DNA of 64,000 bases, from the NCBI RefSeq assembly GCF_037975245.1, contig NC_092582.1, forward strand, positions 23,088,577 through 23,152,576, written 5' to 3'. The DNA comes from Apostichopus japonicus (lineage: Eukaryota; Echinodermata; Holothuroidea; Aspidochirotida; Stichopodidae). The position numbers and the translations under genes are program-made. The notes beneath the pieces were generated by a model. It worked only from the letters and a program-made list of their open reading frames with translations. It ran no database searches and had not been told where the DNA came from. Shown here in pieces: positions 61,132 through 64,000 of this stretch (its first letter is position 1; every line of letters starts with the position of its first letter).

Positions 61132-61467
61132 ATGGCCATGTCAAGAGATTACCGAAAAGTGCTGGACAGGTGTTTGGTTCAACTCTGCAACGATTTGGAC
61201 GTTGACTCTATTATGCCTCACCTCATGGCTGAAGGACTGATCACTGAGAGCGATAAAGACAAGCTTGGAGCTGAAGCGGTACGTTCCAAACGAGTATCAG
61301 ACTTTGTGAGCATCTTGAAAAGGAAAGGAAACAGGGCATTTGAAGTGTTTGTGAAGGCTCTACGAGAAGACGAGGGCAGCAGACATTTAGCTGATCAATT
61401 GGCAGAGGTTTATAACGGAATAAATATCGCACAACCAAGCCAAGTCCCTATGCAGGCTTCGGATTGA
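61132..61467 (+). CDS. CARD-only protein, 111 residues
   Basis: A single coding exon begins with ATGGCCATG just after a splice acceptor and ends with TGA. Residues about 3-95 form a caspase recruitment domain: YRKVLDRCLVQLCNDLDVDS (helix 1), IMPHLMAEGLITESDKDKL, RVSDFVSILKRKGNRAFEVF and VKALREDEGSRHLADQL. The 5' extension of the open frame (from 61006) is hydrophobic and crosses the acceptor, so I choose the inner ATG. CARDs pair with partner CARDs in apoptotic or inflammatory adaptors and proteases. The lack of any second domain suggests an adaptor-like or decoy CARD-only protein, though it could be the first exon of a longer gene if an internal donor is used. Confidence 0.85.
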   Translation: MAMSRDYRKVLDRCLVQLCNDLDVDSIMPHLMAEGLITESDKDKLGAEAVRSKRVSDFVSILKRKGNRAFEVFVKALREDEGSRHLADQLAEVYNGINIAQPSQVPMQASD

Positions 61468-61780
61468 TTTTCCTACCAGTATCACCATGGATTTTATGAT
61501 GAAAATCTAAAGAATTTTGTGCTCTTTTTTTATCATTACTTTTTTTTGGGGTACAGAACCAACATCAGATGGGTTGACAGAACAAATGTTTGGGAAAACA
61601 TTCCTAGCTGCATATAAACAGTTGGCCTACTAGCCTAACCAATTTGTGTTACAAAGGACATAATTATTTTTGCATAATTCATAAATTGGTCTCATCATGT
61701 AGTTCATAACCAACATTTAAAAAATTAACAGAGCTCTATACTCTTTAGCTCTTATTTATAATTTGTTTCTTAGTGGATTT

Positions 61781-62100
61781 ACAGGTTCAAGTCCTGGCCA
61801 GATCATTGCGTTGTGTCCTTGGGCAAGGCACTTTATCTCCATTGCCTCTCTTCACCCAGGTGTATAAATGGGGACTTGCGAGGTAACTTGTAAATATAGT
61901 TGCGTGCGCTGGTTTGTGGGTGCACCCTATGTGGTTGTGGTGCATCATGGTGCCCCAGGAGAGATTGATTGAATTGTGCACACTTTGGTGTGTAGGTGTG
62001 ACAAGATACCAATGACCAGGGTTATGTTGTAAAGTCGTGTGAGAGAGCCTTGGCTCTGAACAAGATTGTAAACCTAAATAAAAATAATAATAATAAAAGT
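61781..62100 (+). repeat. tRNA-derived SINE
   Basis: The B box GGTTCAAGTCC (61784-61794) is followed by TTGTGTCCTTGGGCAAGGCA, CTTTATCTCCATTGCCTCTC and CACCCAGGTGTATAAATGGG, a core widely seen in deuterostome tRNA-derived SINEs. The end is an (AATA)n/(AAT)n tail at 62078-62098. The A box is poorly preserved. Confidence 0.75.
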
Positions 62101-62732
62101 AAGAAATGTTAGCAGTGATCTGTAGTCTCTTTAAATTACTGAAGCTTTAACGACAAAAAATTCACACTTACGGTACTGTAGCTACCATAGATCTACAAAT
62201 GTGATTTGTTGCAGCTCACTCAAAGCAGGGAGTTGTTATGCTCAAAGTCATGCTGTCCGTCCTCTCTAGCATATTTTGTGGTCGGAGAAATGACCATCAA
62301 TGAAAGTGACTGGATCACTGAGTCTAGCTAACAAGACCTTTAGGATAGTTCCTAAGCTGCCAACTTAAAGCTCGATAGGAAAACAACTCTTTATGGATTC
62401 TTTGTTATGAATAACTGCGAATTGGATCTACGGCTGCTCCCAGGTAGTAAACATCTGCCATGTACAACTGCAAATGACTTTGGAATGTCGCTGCAGTGTT
62501 TCTCTGCTGTTAATAACATAGAAACGATGATAATAGTCAGCAGTTATTTTTACGAAGCTGAAGCGACCACAAATGTGGGAGGAATCCCCCACAGGCTTAT
62601 GGATTACAACTTACATCTCAGGTGGCTTTCCAATTTACCATTTTAACTCAGATTTGGAATCTTTTCAAGTTAGAAAGTCATTTCAGATGTGAAATCCGTA
62701 GATTGCTGTTGGATGAAAAACCCCTTAGTATG

Positions 62733-62824
62733 ACCTGACCGGGTATCGAACCCGGAACCTCCCAATTGCTAAGCCTTAATATAGCTTCAGATGCCAACAC
62801 CTGTATCCATTAGGCCACAGCACC
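62733..62824 (-). repeat. tRNA-like sequence with long insertion
   Basis: The minus strand reads GTGGCCTAATGGATACAGG (A box, 62804-62817) and GGTTCCGGGTTCGATACCCGG (B box and T-arm, 62739-62752). They are separated by more than a normal anticodon arm. The 3' end does not pair with the GGTGCTG 5' end. It is a tRNA pseudogene or SINE head. Confidence 0.55.
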
Positions 62825-63929
62825 AGTATACCATGACATAAGTTAGTAACATAGCTTCTCTGGTGTCAAAACAATGTGTAACCTACTGTATATTACGGGC
62901 AAAAAATATTCCACACTGCTCGTTGTAAACTTGATCACAATATTATCTTGCCCCTAACTCAAGATATGGTTGATTGAGTATGACCTCATTTGACTGGCTA
63001 AACCTTCAACTACTCCAGGGAACTTGTATCACAGTAGTAAGGAGTATGTGAATGTCATATGGGCAAATGCTCATCAATTTGTTTAGTTTTGGCCAAGTTG
63101 TTTGTTATACTCTTTTTCTGGCATGCAAACTGTACATGCCTCAGAGTCCATTTCTGCCTATCACCAATGTGTTTGCCCACTGTATTTTACATGACTGTAT
63201 TTATCTGCATTTATTTTGGATGCATACAATTCCCACCTCTGACACCATGCGTAGGCCTAATGTTTGTGTCAGCTATGAGAATTTAGAAATGATATGGAGT
63301 GTCTATATTGAACTCTATTTATCTGTAAGTGTCTTATATGTATACTGGACTGGTCAGATATGAATGCCTAAAAATTCCTACTTCTGACACCATGTGTAAT
63401 GTTTTTCAGTAATGAGAATTCAGACATAACATGTGGTATTCATATATGTGTATTTTACTTGTGAATTTCTCAAAGTATACGTGAAAGGTCGAGGTGGCAC
63501 TTATACTGTATGTACATTAAGATGTAGCCTACAATAGTTCCAAGTTTATGTGGAGAGCTGCATGGTCACTTATTAATAACCAATTTGCATACAACCCAAG
63601 AGCGCATCTGACTCACTGGTACTTTTGAGTCGGTACACAAGATTATTCTTATAGACTAGCGTTATCAGTCAGCTTCCCTGTTCTTGTAAATACCACACTT
63701 TTTCAACTGTGCAATGTGGACACACTCAATGCGAAATCAATGGATCTGACTTTTCATACAATTTGATAGAAAATTCTCAAAATCAGGACATTCTTATTAC
63801 CCTTTCCCATTGAGATCTCCAATTCTATTTGGGATGCTTGAATTTTGCATTCAGGAACAAAAGATCATTGTATACATATCTTTACTGGGATTGTCTCTGG
63901 GACAGGTTGTCATCGACCAGAGGTGAATA
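62825..63929. other. Intergenic, nothing recognised
   Basis: No exon, RNA or repeat identified, apart from a short duplication of the words TTCC(C/T)AC(C/T)TCTGACACCATG and GTAGGCCTAATG/GTGTAATG (63230-63260, 63376-63400). Confidence 0.4.
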
Positions 63930-64000
63930 TAACTTCTGTAAAGTGCTTTGAGACCATTCGCTGATATTAAGTGCTATATAATATTGAACATTTTTATTAG
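63930..64000 (+). repeat. SINE-like repeat end, cut by the window edge
   Basis: CTGTAAAGTGCTTTGAGACC, then TATTAAGTGCTATATAATATTG and a TTTTTATTA tail, like the family at 28347-28705 and 6990-7065. Confidence 0.5.

Noticed and set aside
62733-62824. Functional tRNA gene
   Set aside because: A and B boxes are present but the acceptor arm does not pair and the spacing is too long; the same holds for 5856-5925 and 11420-11486.

Overview
This is invertebrate animal genomic DNA with an AT-rich base composition. Five intron-containing or single-exon protein genes can be read with GT-AG (once GC-AG) splice sites and matching phases. They sit among many interspersed repeats, minisatellites and microsatellites. 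The gene set (a death-effector-domain caspase, CDK9, a UCK2-type uridine-cytidine kinase, ACTR5/ARP5, a CARD protein) and the repeats (CR1/L2-like LINE, Penelope-like elements, tRNA-derived SINEs, TTAA-flanked MITEs) suggest a marine deuterostome, probably an echinoderm. The organism is an inference from general resemblance, not a database match.

Layout. 261-9935 (minus): an eight-exon DED caspase of 493 residues, whose introns hold a 2-kb 26-bp satellite, an AGGTCA-rich repeat, (AT)n tracts and a 91-bp tandem repeat that copies a splice donor. 9936-15310: intergenic, with a tRNA-like sequence, a MITE and a 0.5-kb inverted-repeat element close to the next gene. 15311-18641 (plus): CDK9, four exons, 380 residues. 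18642-26306: a repeat nest with a dead LINE, a foldback-type element, a Penelope-like reverse transcriptase fragment inside nested inverted repeats, and a U8-snoRNA-like sequence. 26307-36318 (plus): uridine-cytidine kinase, six exons, 267 residues, with one GC-AG intron. 36319-46060: no gene seen, only minisatellites and small repeats. 46061-58307 (minus): ACTR5, with clear N-terminal (five exons) and C-terminal (three exons) actin-fold parts. Between them lies a four-exon coding block (48935-51580) ending in its own stop codon, which I do not recognise as ARP5. 61132-61467 (plus): a 111-residue CARD-only protein, head to head with ACTR5. 61468-64000: SINE and tRNA-like sequence.

Functionally, the caspase and the CARD protein belong to death-fold/apoptotic or innate signalling. 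CDK9 acts in transcription elongation (P-TEFb), ACTR5 in the INO80 chromatin remodeller, and UCK2 in pyrimidine salvage. Nothing suggests co-regulation beyond two divergent promoter regions (caspase/CDK9 and ACTR5/CARD). The strongest candidates for something new are the foreign exon block inside ACTR5, the structured mobile elements, the U8-like RNA, and the tandemly duplicated splice donors in the caspase gene.
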